Assembly (NCBI RefSeq): GCF_910596095.1
Contig: NC_056545.1
Coordinates: 25,877,067-25,941,066 of the forward strand
Reading direction: 5' to 3'
DNA length: 64,000 nucleotides
DNA from: Thunnus maccoyii
Taxonomy: Eukaryota; Chordata; Actinopteri; Scombriformes; Scombridae
The position numbers and the translations under genes were made by a program. Shown piece by piece: positions 50,473-62,647 of this stretch (within the stretch, counting starts at the first letter, position 1; the number at the start of each line of letters is the position of its first letter). Under the pieces are notes generated by a model. It had not been told where the DNA came from and did not search any database. It saw only the letters and a program-made list of their open reading frames with translations.

Positions 50473-51905
50473 CATAGACTATAAAAAAAATAATGGACGT
50501 AGCCACCATGACGTCACTCATTGATTTGTGGACTCCATGAATGTATTATAAGAGCTGGATACGGGACTGAAAATGGTGTCTATTCAGTCCAATAAAAATT
50601 GCTCAACTGGCGCATGCGCCAAAAGAGTTTCTAGCTTCCGGGTTTGCTTCCAGAGGTATGCGGCCCACTGAATTTGCGCAGTATTGTTTTTCCCGCTAGC
50701 CCCGCCCGCAAGTTCACACTCAGCCCATAGACTTTACATTGTGGTCACAGATTTTTAAATCGCCTGTCTCAGCTCAAGGAAAGTTTTACAAATATAAAAC
50801 ATCCATGGATCAAAAGTTCGTAATTTTTCACTTTTACATTTTTCTCTTTTACAAAGGTGGTCTATGGGGATTTTCTTTTGGCCGCAGGGGTAATTTTTCG
50901 CTGTGATACCACGCAAGGCTGAGCAGTGGCGCCATGGATCTATAAAGAGAACTGGATACAGGAACAGCGCCCGGCTTTGAAGCAAATTTGACATAGCGGC
51001 GAAACCGTGTAGTTACAACGTCACGTGACGCACACTGGCCCAGAAAAAGACTTTCCCATGACTCGTTTTACTATCAGAGTTGGATCCATTCGGCCCAATC
51101 ACATTAATAAAATTTAATAAAATGATTAAATCGTTTTATCCCCATTCAAGTTAGCCAGAGAGCTAAACCGGAAGTTAACCGGAAGCTCAATGAGCGCATG
51201 CAGCCCATAGAGCAGGCGCAGTATGTTTTCATCTGAGTAATTTCTTTACAGCGGGAAGTGTCTTTTTGAGAGGGTGGCGCTGACCCTAACCTAACGCTAG
51301 CTGTTAGCATGGTTAGCACAGTGCATTTACAGTCTATGGTTAACTCTGATAATGCTAATGCTAATTTTTGCTAGCAAAAAACATGCTTAAAACCATTCAA
51401 ACAAAACATACTTACCAAAAAAACTGAACATCTGACTCCTTAGAGGGTCTTTTAGTACAACCAACCGCTGAACAAGACTTCTTTTAGGTGACCAAAATGT
51501 TACAATTAACTTTCATGAACTGAAACACAGAGTTAAGTAGCAGCAGCTGCGCTTATACACTTACTTGTTGCCGTGATAGCAACTTGTCAATCACAACGTA
51601 GCCACGCCCTGAAGCATACCCTGCTTTATCATCTATTTTACTCTAAATGGGACCATAATTTTAAAAATGATCATCATGATACATTGAAGAAGACTTGATA
51701 CTAATGATTGAAACCATAAACTCATTGGGAAAGTGCTTACTGAGGTAATAAATCAAGTGAGAAGTAGAGTCATTTTCTCATAGACTTCCATACAATCTGA
51801 CTTCTTTTTGGAGCCAGTGGAGTCACCCCCTGCTGGCCATTAGAGAGAATGAAGGTTTAAATCACCTCTGCATTGGCTTCACTTTTCAAACCTGGAGCTA
51901 CCTGC
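50473..51905 (-). mobile_element. Family A repeat copy 3, reversed, split by another element
   Basis: The left end (CATAGACTATAAAA, TAGCCACCATGACGTCACTC, TTGTGGACT) is the inverse of the right ends of copies 1 and 2. The right part (51,280-51,905: TAACGCTAGCTGTTAGCATG, the GCTAATGCTAA run, GGAGTCACCCCCTGCTGGCC, GCATTGGCTTCACTTTTC) is the inverse of their left parts. Between about 50,530 and 51,245 lies sequence of a different element, family D, inserted into this copy. Confidence 0.7.
50530..51245. mobile_element. Family D element(s) inserted in family A copy 3
   Basis: It contains two terminal-type sequences in the same orientation: CATGAATGTATTATAAGAGC (~50,535) and ATGGATCTATAAAGAGAACT (~50,934). 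The stretch from ~50,934 (AACAGCGCC, GGCTTTGAAGC, GTCACGTGACGCACACTGGC) is the inverse of the right half of the element at 58,217-58,722. It looks like two partial copies, or one rearranged copy, rather than one intact element. Confidence 0.6.
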
Positions 51906-52639
51906 TTGGTATAGATCCCAAAATAGATCTTACATCCTGAAAAGTATTCTATTTTAAGCCTCTTTATTAAATTTTTGTCCATGAAGACACTATAATTCAT
52001 TTTAAAAATATTTCTATTTCCTCTTGATGTGTCTAAGACTCATGAGGGTCTCTCTTCAAAAGCTTATTAAATACTTACCTCATCCAGTTATCAGATTTTG
52101 TTCTTTGACAGGAACATGAACTGTGACCTGTTCAGATGGAGGAGGCTGCTGCACTAACCTGATAATACAGAAATCAGTGTGTTTGTGATAAACCTCAATT
52201 GACTTCTGTTTTCCTCCATTTTGCATTTTTGCTTACAGATGTTTTAGAAATTCAGTAACTCCTGTCCTGATATCTCTTATGTTGGTCAGTGCGTGACTGG
52301 ATTCAAGACAGACAATGAAAATGGAATAAAATCCCTCACAAAGTATGTATCATTATTAATTTACTTAAATTCCTAATTCATTGCAAGAAGTGAAGAATGC
52401 AAAGAATACAGGGTAATCCACAGATGATGCTCACCGTATTCTCCTGAGTGCAAAATAGCATTGATTCATCAATATCCCACAAATTATTTGATGTCTTTCA
52501 CTCCCACTCCAAATCATGATTTATTCTACACAGAGAAAAGAGACCTTGTTTTTTTTTTTTTGTTTTTTTTTTAAATCTTATGCAACTGTTCATCCGTGGA
52601 GAACATGATTGAAGTAATGTTCAGTTTGTGTCTCTAATA

Positions 52640-53250
52640 AAACAGTAAAAGATTTTACAGCCATGTTAGCAGCTCTGCGAGGCTGTACTTAGGCACAGCT
52701 AACCTCAGCTAACATGTTTAGCAGGTATAATGTTTACCATGTTCAACATCTTAGTTAAATGGGTTAGCATGCTAACATTTGCTAATTAACACTAAACACA
52801 AAGTACAGCTGGAGCTGATGGGATGTCATTAGTTATTGGACAAGTTGAAATTTTGACCTGATGATGGCGCTAAATGAAAAGTCAGTATCACCAAAGTTAT
52901 TACAATCCTGATGAAGACATGAATGCACACCCAATGTCATGACAATTCATGCAATAGTTGTCAAGATATTTCACTCAAAACCACAAATGTCAACCTCATA
53001 GAAGAGGAAGAGGAAAAGTCAGGGGATCCCCAAAATCATTATGGTACATGAATGGAATCCATGAATATCTATATAAAATTGTTTGCCAAGTAGATGTTGA
53101 AATATTTTCACTGGATAAGTGAGTAAATAAGTTTGAATGTGTATGTCTGTACAAAATTTCACAGCACTCCATCCAATAATTGTTGAGATATTTCAGTCTG
53201 GGCCAGTGTGGTGGACAAATCGACTGACCATCCCTGATAAAGATGAGACT
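52640..53250 (+). mobile_element. Interspersed repeat family B, long copy
   Basis: Recurring phrases are TAATTAACACTAAACACAAA, CAAGATATTTCACTCAAAAC, TCCATGAATATCTATATAAA and GTTGAGATATTTCAGTCTGG, followed by GTGGTGGACAAATCGACTG. The order matches the 56.85-57.19 kb copy. No coding capacity. A common fish dispersed repeat by memory; its class is unknown to me. Confidence 0.6.
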
Positions 53251-55007
53251 CGGCTACGTCTAGACGGCAGAAATGTGGCACCATTAAAGAACTTGCTACA
53301 TATTGCAGATGATCTCTGAGAATTAATGAGACAGATTCCTCATATATTCAAGGCCTTGATTACTATGCTATTGGTAATGAGTTGAAATAAATAGCTGTCA
53401 TCTGAGGAATGTATTAAAGTCTCGAGTGAATCCATCCATCTTTTGCATGGTTCATAAAACAATGACATGTTGAGAGCCAAACTGGGCCAAGAACAGGTGT
53501 CAACAATTATACTGATCTTACATGTAAGAATTTCTCATCAAATATATACATTTCCATGCAGGTAAGTCAAATGAAATAACCAAGCAAACTTATCTTTGAG
53601 CACAATGAATCAGTCTAATCAAGCAAGAATGACTGAAACACTGGAAACTGATGTCAATCAAGAGCAACAATTTATCTAATTAACACCATTAATCAGAGAT
53701 GGAGAACTAATTATTGAAAACAGCTGGTGAGTGCAAATTGGTTGAAAGGCAATCAACGCTCTGGCCCTGTGATTGGATGAGCCCTGGTCTAAGGTGTTGT
53801 CAACAGCCAATCCTGATCTGTTGCTAAGCGGAAAAAAGCCCACCACCTGCTCTCATCAGTGTGCTACACAGAGGTCTCCAGCCTGCACCCTCACTGAAGA
53901 TGCAAGACCTTCTGTACATCTACAGTTCATCTTTTGTGATTAAGAAACATATTTCAACATTGCTTGAGTGTGCATTGGCCCAATTAGAGTTAGCTTTAGA
54001 GATGGTTACCAGGTTTGGAACAATTGGCAAAGTAAGATTAAGAGTAAGATTTATTGCAGGTTTGTTTGCATATGTAAATAAATGCTTTTGTAGGGGGTAA
54101 AATTTTGACTTCAACCTGGCGTGCAGTCTATCTATCAGATAGTATATGGTGGAGGGATGACTCTGGTTAGTGCCCATTAAGTTTGTTGTAGTGGCCTGAA
54201 TTCAAGCAGTGTGTAATTAAACTCCACAACAGTAGTTGGAGCCTTCCTGTCCCTCACACTCACCATGTGACCAAGTTTAACTCATTGATTTGCTGAGAAA
54301 TTCTGAATGAAGGATGTACAAGTTTGGTGTACATGCATTTTTAATTCTGTATTCTGTAACGAAGTGCATGAAGCTGAGATAAAATGACCACTAATCAGCT
54401 CTGTTTAAAATGATCATCTGATATTTGGTGAAAAGCTTGTCAATAATTGGTTTGTGTTGTGTTTGTGCCATAGTGAATCTACTAATCTTGTTTATTATTA
54501 TTTAGGTTTATTGTCATGAATCCCACCCAGCTGTTATTGTTGTTTTACTTTATCAGTATTGGACTTTGATCTATACATGTACAGTATTTCTACTGTAGTA
54601 ACATTGTTTCAGCAGATCTTATCAATAAACACGGTGTTTTGTGCCAAAGTAGGTTTGTCTTGGTGCAAGTTACCATCACCACCGATTGTCACCATCACTG
54701 TCAAACCCTTTGAGCAGTGACAACAATGTTTCACAGTGAGGGTTTGTGTATGTAACACAAACACAAGGCAGGCTTTATCTTTATTTTAATTCACAGATGG
54801 TGGAATATGATTTCAGTCTAATAAATCACAATGGAAACAGAGCAGTTGGAGTCTTGGTGCAATCCCAGAAGATAAAAAATGCAAATAACATAAATTGTGA
54901 AAATCTTGAATATGTCACTGTCAACCATGACCATTTGATGTTACTATATATCAACAGTAAAGTTTTGTCCTAAAATGAGGATTAACTGCAGGCTGTTTTC
55001 ACAGCTA

Positions 55008-55212
55008 CATTCTGACATGTCATAGTAGGAAAAGCACAAAATAAAATGAATGATGGCCATGTACTGTAGCTGCTTCAGTTTCAGGGTCCTGATATTGTGC
55101 ATGCTGACTCACTGTCACACTGTCATGGCTTACTGGGACACTTAAATAGAACAGAGCCATCATTATGTCATTAGTAACACTTGTGCTTTTCCTGCTATGA
55201 CAAGTCAAAACG
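55008..55212. mobile_element. ~205-bp MITE, family C copy 2
   Basis: Ends ACATTCTGACATGTCATAGT and ATGACAAGTCAAAACG are inverted. The interior shares ACAGAGCCATCATTA, the 'actgggacactt' region and GTGCTTTTCCT with the copy at 10,338-10,539, about 45 kb away. Confidence 0.65.
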
Positions 55213-56849
55213 TCTGTTGTCAACAAGGCCTGTTAAAAAAAATGTTTAATTTGTTTGATTTCTTTCCATTTCCCCCATGAGATTCACATTAGTTACATTT
55301 CCTCTTAAAAAAAAAATCTGTGCCAGCTACACCTCAAGATCACCTGACAAGGTCTTTGGAAAAGCCAGACCTCTTCAGTCTGATGGCCTGAGTGCAGAGA
55401 GGATGAAGAGATCTGAGAGGAGTCCTATCTGCAGGCTTGTAGCTAACAGGGCTTCACACGAGGCACTTCCTTGGTTTAAGGACTGGATAGCTCCTGGATT
55501 GATGGGGATTGGCATGAATAATTTAGATCTGCATTAAACTGGAAGGAAATGGTGACTCGTGGAAGAGGAAAAGTGGAAATGCTAAGTGGTTTAGAGACTG
55601 ATTCTTTGGCATAAGTCAGTGTCTGCTGGGCCTCCATGAAAGGCTTTTCTAACAGAGCCTCTGCTAATCTCACGGTGTAGCAGAGTACATATGACACTGC
55701 ATACATACAGTATAAATGCATGTGCTGTTCAGCAGATAAGATATCTGTTTTGGCAGATGTTTAGAACTATCTCACGCACACTATGTATTTTATTGTGCAT
55801 ATTAAACCGTCAAATGATGTAGAAATGGCTGACATCAGGCTAATGATAGCAGATTAGCAGCCTATTAGTCATTACAGGTCTAGAATCGTAGGAGAAAAAA
55901 AAAACACAAGTTCATGTCCGCTATCTACCCTGTGAAACTATACAACATGCTGGAGGCTCAGTGCATAGCAGAGTGCTCTATAAATAGATTTCCCCTGCAG
56001 CTTCGGAGTCAGGAGTAGAGTTAGTATGTGCATTAGTGGGCAGGCACGCAACATGAATGACTAGAAGTTGACGGAGAGGAAGAAAAAGAAGTGATGAAAA
56101 CAACCAGCCACTGAGTACGTCACCAGTTGTGCTGCTACATCTTTCATTTCATCCTGCAGTAACTGATGATTAACCGGAGAACATTAACAAAATTTCATGT
56201 GGTATTAGCTTCAAACATGCAGCTGTACAGCATATTGATTGCAGCAGTGCCCTCAGCTCACATGGGTTGTTAATGTAAAGCTGTGATGTCATTTTCAATT
56301 GCTGCCCCTAGCCTAGTTCCCTCACTTATATCCCGAGCATGTGTGTTTCTCTACTTGAATGTGTCATAATACACATTCTAACCTTCAGAAAATGTGCAGG
56401 ATGTTATGAAAATCTCTCAATCTATGTGTTTGGTGTTGAAAAGACACAATTCTTACTGGTCTTGATGAAAGTGTCTCTCCTTTGATAACATAATTACCTT
56501 TAAACCAGGGACATTGCTTTAGAATTTCAACTTCTCAGATTGGCACATAAATATCTAATGAAAGGAGATTTAAGAACTGAATCATTGCTTAAGGCATTTT
56601 GAATTATGTAACTCTTAATGCATCATGAAAGTGATAAAAACCAAAGTTCGTGAAGAGGGGTAGCCATACCTCAGTGTGAAACTATGAAAAAAAAACAACA
56701 AAAAAAACACCAGCACCATTTTCCTAAAAGCTCTGGGTTTGGGTAGTTTGTGATACACATTATTTTAGAAATTTTATGATTTATGAACAAGACTAGGAGT
56801 CTACATCTATGCTAGAAGCTATGTGAGACTCAGTCTCAGCAAGTGTTTG

Positions 56850-57190
56850 TGTTCAGTTGTTAATTAGCACTAAACACAAAGTACAACTGAGGCTGATAAA
56901 TGTCATTGGGTATGCAGGTATTACAATTTTGTACCAAATTTCATGGCTATCCAGACAATGGTTGTTGAGATATTTCACTTAAAAACACAATTATCAGCCT
57001 CATGGTGGCACTAACTGAAAAGTCAGAGGTTCACCAAAGTTAGTTTGATCTATCCTCTGGGGACCGTGAATATCTGTACAAAATTTCATGGCAATCCATC
57101 CAGTAGTTGTTGAGATATTTTAGTCTGGACCAAAGTGGTGGACCAACTGACAGACCTTGCCATCCCCAGCTGCTAGTGAGGCTAAAAACT
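56850..57190 (+). mobile_element. Interspersed repeat family B, copy
   Basis: It contains AGCACTAAACACAAAGTACA, TTGTTGAGATATTTCACTTA, ATCCTCTGGGGACCGTGAAT, CATGGCAATCCATCCAGTAG and AGTGGTGGACCAACTGACAG, in the same order as the ~52.6-53.2 kb copy. Confidence 0.6.
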
Positions 57191-58216
57191 ATCCATAGAT
57201 TTTAATCAATAATAAAATAATAATTGGTTGTACCTCCAGTATCATACACTCACACTTTCTGGCTCCAGCAGACTATATCCATGCTTGGTGCAATTGTTTT
57301 AAATGACCTTGTTCATTCAAAAGTAGAGAGCAAATCTCCATTAATTATGTATCTATCTGGGCATGAATAATTTATCAGAGACATTCTGTATGATGGAATT
57401 ATGTAATTGTTTTATGACACATTACAGTGCAGATACAGGGCCGAAATCGCTCTTTTTCGCTGTACATATGACACCTATCTCATATAATGGAGTTATTATT
57501 ATAAAAAAGGTTCAGGAACAATACCACGCCCCTCTCTCTCACTAAATTCAAACACCTGTGCCTCACTAATTCAATCATCCGTGCATACCTTTAGAAGCGT
57601 GTCTGACCCCTTTCCCTCCCGTTCGTCTCAGTTCTCATGCGACCTACGACACGCTTGCATCGCAAACACTTACCTCCCGCCCGTGCTCCGTGATCCACGT
57701 TCCTCGGCAACATACCGCCCACGACTAGATCCAGCAGTACCAGCGTGATATCTCCTTTACCACCACATCCACATGGAACCCTTCTCCTCCAGACGCCGCG
57801 CTTCTGATCACTTGGGATCCAGATTCTCCACACGCATCCACGCAATGGCCCACTCGGACGCGGCTCCAAGCGATTAACATCTTCAAGCGGATGTTTGCTC
57901 ACCTCTGGCGAGCTCTCAAGGAGACGGTCGTCCCACTCCTACGAAACGATGATAAAGACTAACTTTCCAACGCTATGCAGACTCTACTTCCATCAACTCT
58001 CTCGCTGGCAGCTCAAATTCTCCCGCTCCTTTGGGTTCATTGTCCACCGCCGGGCCGCCACACACCGATGACGTCACAATGCAGCCTACAACAACAGAGC
58101 CCAGACTTCTTCAGCCCCGGCTGAAGGCCAGGCTGAACTCCAGATACAAATCCCGTTTTGCCGAACCGACAACAAAGCCAGGTTCTTCCTGCTTCCCTGC
58201 CTCCACACCTCCACCA

Positions 58217-58722
58217 CATGGATGTATAAAGAGAACTGGATAAAGCGTCGGAGGCAGGGCCCCGTTCATTCCTATGAAAGTTGCTCAGTGGCGCATGAAG
58301 CAATAAAAAATCGACTTCCCGGTATGAAAGTACCCGGATCTTCTGCATTGTGCGGCCCATAGAGCATGCACACCAGTGACTTTTGCTGGCTGAGTCGGCT
58401 ACTTCCGGTTTAGCCCTCCGGCTAACTTGAATGGGGATGAAACAATTCAATCATGCGGCTCTTCTAGGCTTTTGAAATGTGATCGGACCGAATGGATTTA
58501 ATTCTGATAGTGAGACAAGTCATTTTGCGGGGGTTGTGACGCTCAGAAAAATGTATCCGCTGATTTACAGACGTCTCATTCACAATGTAAGCCTATGGGA
58601 AAAAGTCTTTTTGGGCCAGTGTGCATCACGTGACGTTGTAATTACAAGGTTTGGCCGCTAAGTCAAATTTGCTTCAAAGCCTGGCGCTCTTCCTGTATCC
58701 AGTTCTCTTTTTACATCCATGC
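58217..58722. mobile_element. Family D MITE, intact copy (~505 bp)
   Basis: Left end CATGGATGTATAAAGAGAAC (continuing TGGATA) and right end TATCCAGTTCTCTTTTTACA (continuing TCCATG) are inverted repeats of about 26 bp. The interior includes GTTGCTCAGTGGCGCATGAA and GGGCCAGTGTGCATCACGTG. It interrupts the C-rich block: CTCCACCAC lies on the left side and GCTCCACCACC on the right. That is consistent with insertion into, and possible duplication of, a CCACC-rich site. Confidence 0.75.
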
Positions 58723-59479
58723 TCCACCACCGCTCTGGACGGCCACTCACTTCCAGATTCCCCGCCCAGTGCCACCCCTACGCCCTCGCAGGGCTAGGCC
58801 GTATCTCCCCCTGTGCCTGCTCCCTCCCTGTCTGATTTGTCTCGTGTTTTTTGTCTTTTCTCTCATCCCCGTGTCCACAGGCTGCACAATCAACCCCCGC
58901 ACATACATCCCCTCATCCTTTCCTCTTCCCTTCCTTCAGCTACAGCTACCTCTACGCTTTCGGCTCCACCTGCTCCAGCAGCTCCTTCTTTTATGTTTCT
59001 TCCCTCAACCACCTCCGGTCCTGCGGTTACCACAGCAACTGTTAGACCGAGCCATGGTGCGCCCTCTGATGGACCCTCTCAATTTCCTACTGTTCTATCC
59101 CTGTTCCCCTCCCTTCCTCAACACCCAAATGTTTTTTCTGTGTCTTCAGCATCCCCTGTCGCCTATCCCCTCACTCCAGCCGTCATTAACACTCTGGCCT
59201 CCACCACTCCACCCCTCCACGGCCTACAAAGCCAGGCTTTCCAGTTCTGCACAGCCTCCAGTTCCACCACCGCTCCAGCCGACCACTCGCTGGCGGGTTC
59301 CCTACCCAGCGCCCCCTTTACTGGCACACCAGTGATTCCGTCTTGCCGCCACTACGTCGCGGCAACAGACTGCTTCAGCCCTAGCTAGGGCCAGATCATA
59401 TTTCCCCACGTGCCTGCTCCCTATGTCTTAATTGCCTCATGTTTTTGTTTCATCCCTGCGTCTGTGAGCTGCACATCTT

Positions 59480-59800
59480 ACCACTTCACACGCATCCCTT
59501 CATCCCTCACCCCTTGACCCTCATCCCTTCATCCCTCGACCCTCATTCCTTCATCCCTTGCCCCTCAACCCTCATCCCTTCACCCCTCGACCTTCATCCC
59601 TCGACCCTCATCACTTCATCCCTCAACCCTCATCCCTTCATCCTTCCCTCGATCCTTCGACCCTCGACCCTCATCTCTTCATCCCTCACCCTTCGACCCT
59701 CATCCCTTCATCCCTCACTCCTCAACCCTCATCTCTTCATCCCTCACCCTTCGACCCTCAACCCTCATCCCTTCATCCCTCCCTCGATCCGTCCTTTATG
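59480..59800 (+). repeat. Minisatellite of CATCCCTTCATCCCTCGACC-type units
   Basis: About 15 diverged repeats built from CATCCCTTCATCCCT plus CGACCCT or CACCCTT modules, unit length about 20-30 bp. It yields open frames of Ser-Leu-His-Pro repeats in several frames. The composition, not selection, explains the open frames. Confidence 0.85.
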
Positions 59801-61264
59801 AATCATCCTGGCTCTCCTTCGTTGATATTATTTGTTTACAGCACCCCTTTTTGCTTCCACCTGCCACAGCTACTATAGCTCCCTCCAGTGAACAATTTTC
59901 ATTGCAATCACTTCATATCGATTCATTGCTTCAGGGAGCCTGGTTTTCCTCATCATTAGTTGATACGTAAGGAAGCCACAGAGCTCCCTCCTTCCTAGCC
60001 CCCTCCGTTTTGTATTTGTTTTCGTTTTCGTCTCATCCCTATGTCCGCAGGCTGTATAATCAACCCCTGCACATACATCCCCTCATCCCAGCATCCTTTC
60101 TTCTTCCCTTCCTTCAGCTCTTTCCTTCTCTTTCTTCCCATAGCCACTACTGGTCCTGCTGTTACCTCAGCCACAGTCGCACCGAGCCACGGTGCTCCCT
60201 CTACTGGACCCACTCCATTTCCTCCTGTTCAATCCCTGTCCTATCCTGACCCACTACCAAACTCTCTGCACAGGCAACCTGTCTCCCCACATCGACAAAG
60301 TCAGTCCACATTCCTAACCGTACTCTGGCCAATTCTTCCGCACTGGAGCCGCTTCAGACCAGACCACCTGTTAAAATTAAGTAAATAAAATTCTCGACTG
60401 CTAGTCTTCCCAAGATTCCATACCTACCTCAGCTACATTTAAAGAGCCCGTCCTCACTTAGTCCAATGAAGTTAACTTTGGGGGATGACGAAGCACAAAG
60501 CTCATCGAGACATGTCCCCCACCCTGAGTCTCGACCCCCGGGTTCCTGGACGCTCCAGCCTCTTTGTGATTCCTCGGTCATCCCCATGCCATCAACCCCC
60601 TTCATCCCTCTCCTCGACCCCCATCCAGCCCACCATACACTATCCTCATCCAATCCTGAACCCTCTCGACAATCCAAATAAAACTACTTTTTATACCGTT
60701 CAAATGGCGTGGTCTTTGTTAGTGAAACAACCATTTACCCGTTTTTCTCCACTTCATAAAGTACATACCCCCCCCATCAGTTTCACATCCCACCTACACT
60801 GAGAGGGTCCTGTCTGCTGAAGGTCACTGGATGCAAACTGAATTGTACTCCTTCAGAATTATACTGATTGGCCAAAAGGGGGCAGTGTAACTAAAGGACC
60901 AAATGTTTAAACCAACCATAATATTTTAGAAACTATAGTTACAATTTTAATAAAACCTGGTGTAGTCTGGCAGTGTGTAGGGATCAATGTAAAAATTATA
61001 AACATTAATTTTCACTCATGGGTGCTGACATATTTCACTTGTTCTCTTTTGCATGGATGACCATCAGATGAATAATTTAGCATAAGGTACCGCAACATTA
61101 AAAAGCTTTGCATTTCTATCTTTCTGTTGCCAGACCTTTCACAGCTCACAGTAGCTGCTTCAGTATGCTACCTCCGTGAAGAGGAAGACCACCAGCACAT
61201 CACCATCATGCAAATATACAGCAGAGTTTGTAACTTAAAAAAGAGAGGGAGAAAAAGACAGTCA

Positions 61265-61857
61265 GTCAGTATTGTTTGTTCTTTATTCTCTGTTTGCGTG
61301 ACTGAATAGTTTGTTTCCAAAGGCAACTGCAGATGAAACCAGTCTATTTCCAGTCCTAGGAGACCACAGACATTGTTCTGCACTTACAGTAGGGTGGTGG
61401 TGTGTATGCTCTCCTGGGACCTTAGCTCCTTAATTTACAAGATCACTGCTATTACAGTCCGCTTTGCTGTTGTCTTTAGTGTGTCTGGAGAGGCCTGAAA
61501 GGGAATTTGCTCAGCAGAAATGAGGAAGGTGTGTGTGTAAGTGAGGGAGAGAGAGAAGACTGTGAGTGGGGCTAAGCTGAGATTTCCTACATTCAGATGA
61601 AGAGTGTAATTACCACAGAAAGAGCAGGCATATGGCACTGGTGCAGATGTGTTTACACAGTGCACTCAGCTGGGGTTGGCTCATTACCAGAAGAGAGAGA
61701 AGAGCAAGGGCAACCCCTCGCTTGTGAGTCTGCTTTAGGTAGAGCTCTTACATCTGAGGAGGAAATAAACTGCTGCCTCACCTTTCTAGAAGCAGTTGTC
61801 AAAATAAAGTGTTTGTGTGTGTGTGTGTGTGTGGGAGACAGTGTGCTGCTTTTCTTT
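61265..61857 (-). other. hspb1: hspb1 3' UTR (probable extent)
   Basis: Minus-strand sequence after the hspb1 stop codon (complement at 61,860-61,858). An AATAAA on the minus strand is complementary to 61,282-61,287, about 570 bp downstream of the stop. A (GT)n run on the plus strand at ~61,811-61,832 forms a CA run in the UTR. ywhag and hspb1 are convergent, with about 11 kb between their ends. Confidence 0.5.
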
Positions 61858-62014
61858 CTACTTCTTCACCACGCCACTTTTGTTGTCCATGGTGACAGGT
61901 ATTGTGGTCTCGGAAGACTCGATGGCCTGTCTGATCAAAGGAGCCTCCACGGTCAGCAAACCCTCAGGAGACAGGGATGAGGTCACCTTCTCAACATTAG
62001 TGTTAGGGGGGAGG
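61858..62014 (-). CDS. hspb1: hspb1 (Hsp27) exon 3, C-terminal part and stop
   Basis: Small heat-shock protein beta-1, an ATP-independent holdase chaperone. The minus-strand exon starts at 62,014 after acceptor CCCTACAG and ends at TAG (61,860-61,858). Joined to exon 2 it reads TLPPNTNVEKVTSSLSPEGL, then LTVEAP, covering the last strands of the alpha-crystallin domain. A C-terminal extension with the (I/V)-X-(I/V)-type ETTIPV motif follows, ending GVVKK. The IPV motif docks into neighbouring subunits during oligomer assembly. TLPP, SLSPEG and TVEAP are diagnostic of HSPB1-type proteins. Confidence 0.93.
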
Positions 62015-62647
62015 CTGTAGGGGAGCAATACAACACCGTTATAAATTTAACAAACCACTGAAGTGAATTTAAAAAAGCACCAATCTTGATGAAAAAAGTA
62101 TCACTGCCACTATTTAAACAAAGACGGAATGAAATGTCAATGCCCAAACAACCCTTGATAGGAAATCCCAGTTTGTATTCTCAGTGTGTGCTTTGGCCCC
62201 TGGATGGCAGCAGAGCCCTATTAAGCTAAAAACTCGGACAGAGGAGGGCTGAACGCTAGGTGGTGGAGGCGGCTGCTGCTGCTGCTTTTCAGAGCATGAA
62301 ATTCAGCTATCAGCAGCAGCCAGCCCTCTACAGGCCGGTACAACCCAAAACTAAAGAGTCTCACGTCAGCAAAGCCATGATAAGAGAATCATAGGAATCT
62401 GGAGCAAGCCTGAGAAATGCATTTCCTCCATGAAAGTTCATTGCAAAGCCATCATCAAACCACCAAAACGAACTGATTTTTAGTCTTGAATTTGGAAAGT
62501 TTTGAAGTGAGTTGTTAACATATTGTATGGCCTCCTTTCATTAACTGGACAACATTCTTGTTTAAAGTGATCAAAAAACTAATAAAATTCAATTACACAG
62601 GCTTATTCTTTGATAATGAATGCATTTTAAAACACTGATTTACTTAC
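62015..62647 (-). other. hspb1 intron 2
   Basis: 633 bp, minus-strand GT..AG. It contains a CTG/GCT trinucleotide run near 62,272-62,286. No other feature seen. Confidence 0.7.

Larger units (their letters stand above)
51906..57550. other. Intergenic DNA, repeat-rich, no gene seen
   Basis: It contains family B copies, the second family C MITE (55,008-55,212), poly-T runs near 52,549-52,573 and AT-rich sequence. Open frames here are short (under 90 codons) and lack splice or domain support. Confidence 0.45.
57551..60710 (+). repeat. C-rich, strand-asymmetric block with tandem ~585-bp units
   Basis: The plus strand is strikingly rich in C and T and poor in G. Landmarks recur at about 585-bp spacing: the CACATACATCCCCTCATCC region is near 58,900 and 60,070, with a diverged equivalent near 59,485. 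The preceding 'tctcatcccc-gtgtccac-aggctg' phrase recurs likewise. The second unit has expanded into a minisatellite (59,480-59,800). An intact family D element interrupts the first part (58,217-58,722). Near the right end AATAAA at ~60,676 is followed by CTACTTTTT. This could be a decayed retroelement or an expanded satellite. The class is unknown to me. Confidence 0.55.

Noticed and set aside
58769..59388. Two overlapping open frames of ~190 codons on the plus strand
   Set aside because: Both stay open because the strand is C/T-rich and G-poor. Pro/Ser/Leu composition, overlap of the two frames and the repeat origin of the block argue against a gene.
59439..59878. Pro-Ser-Leu repeat open frames resembling a repetitive protein
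   Set aside because: Direct product of the CATCCCT minisatellite, open in two frames at once.
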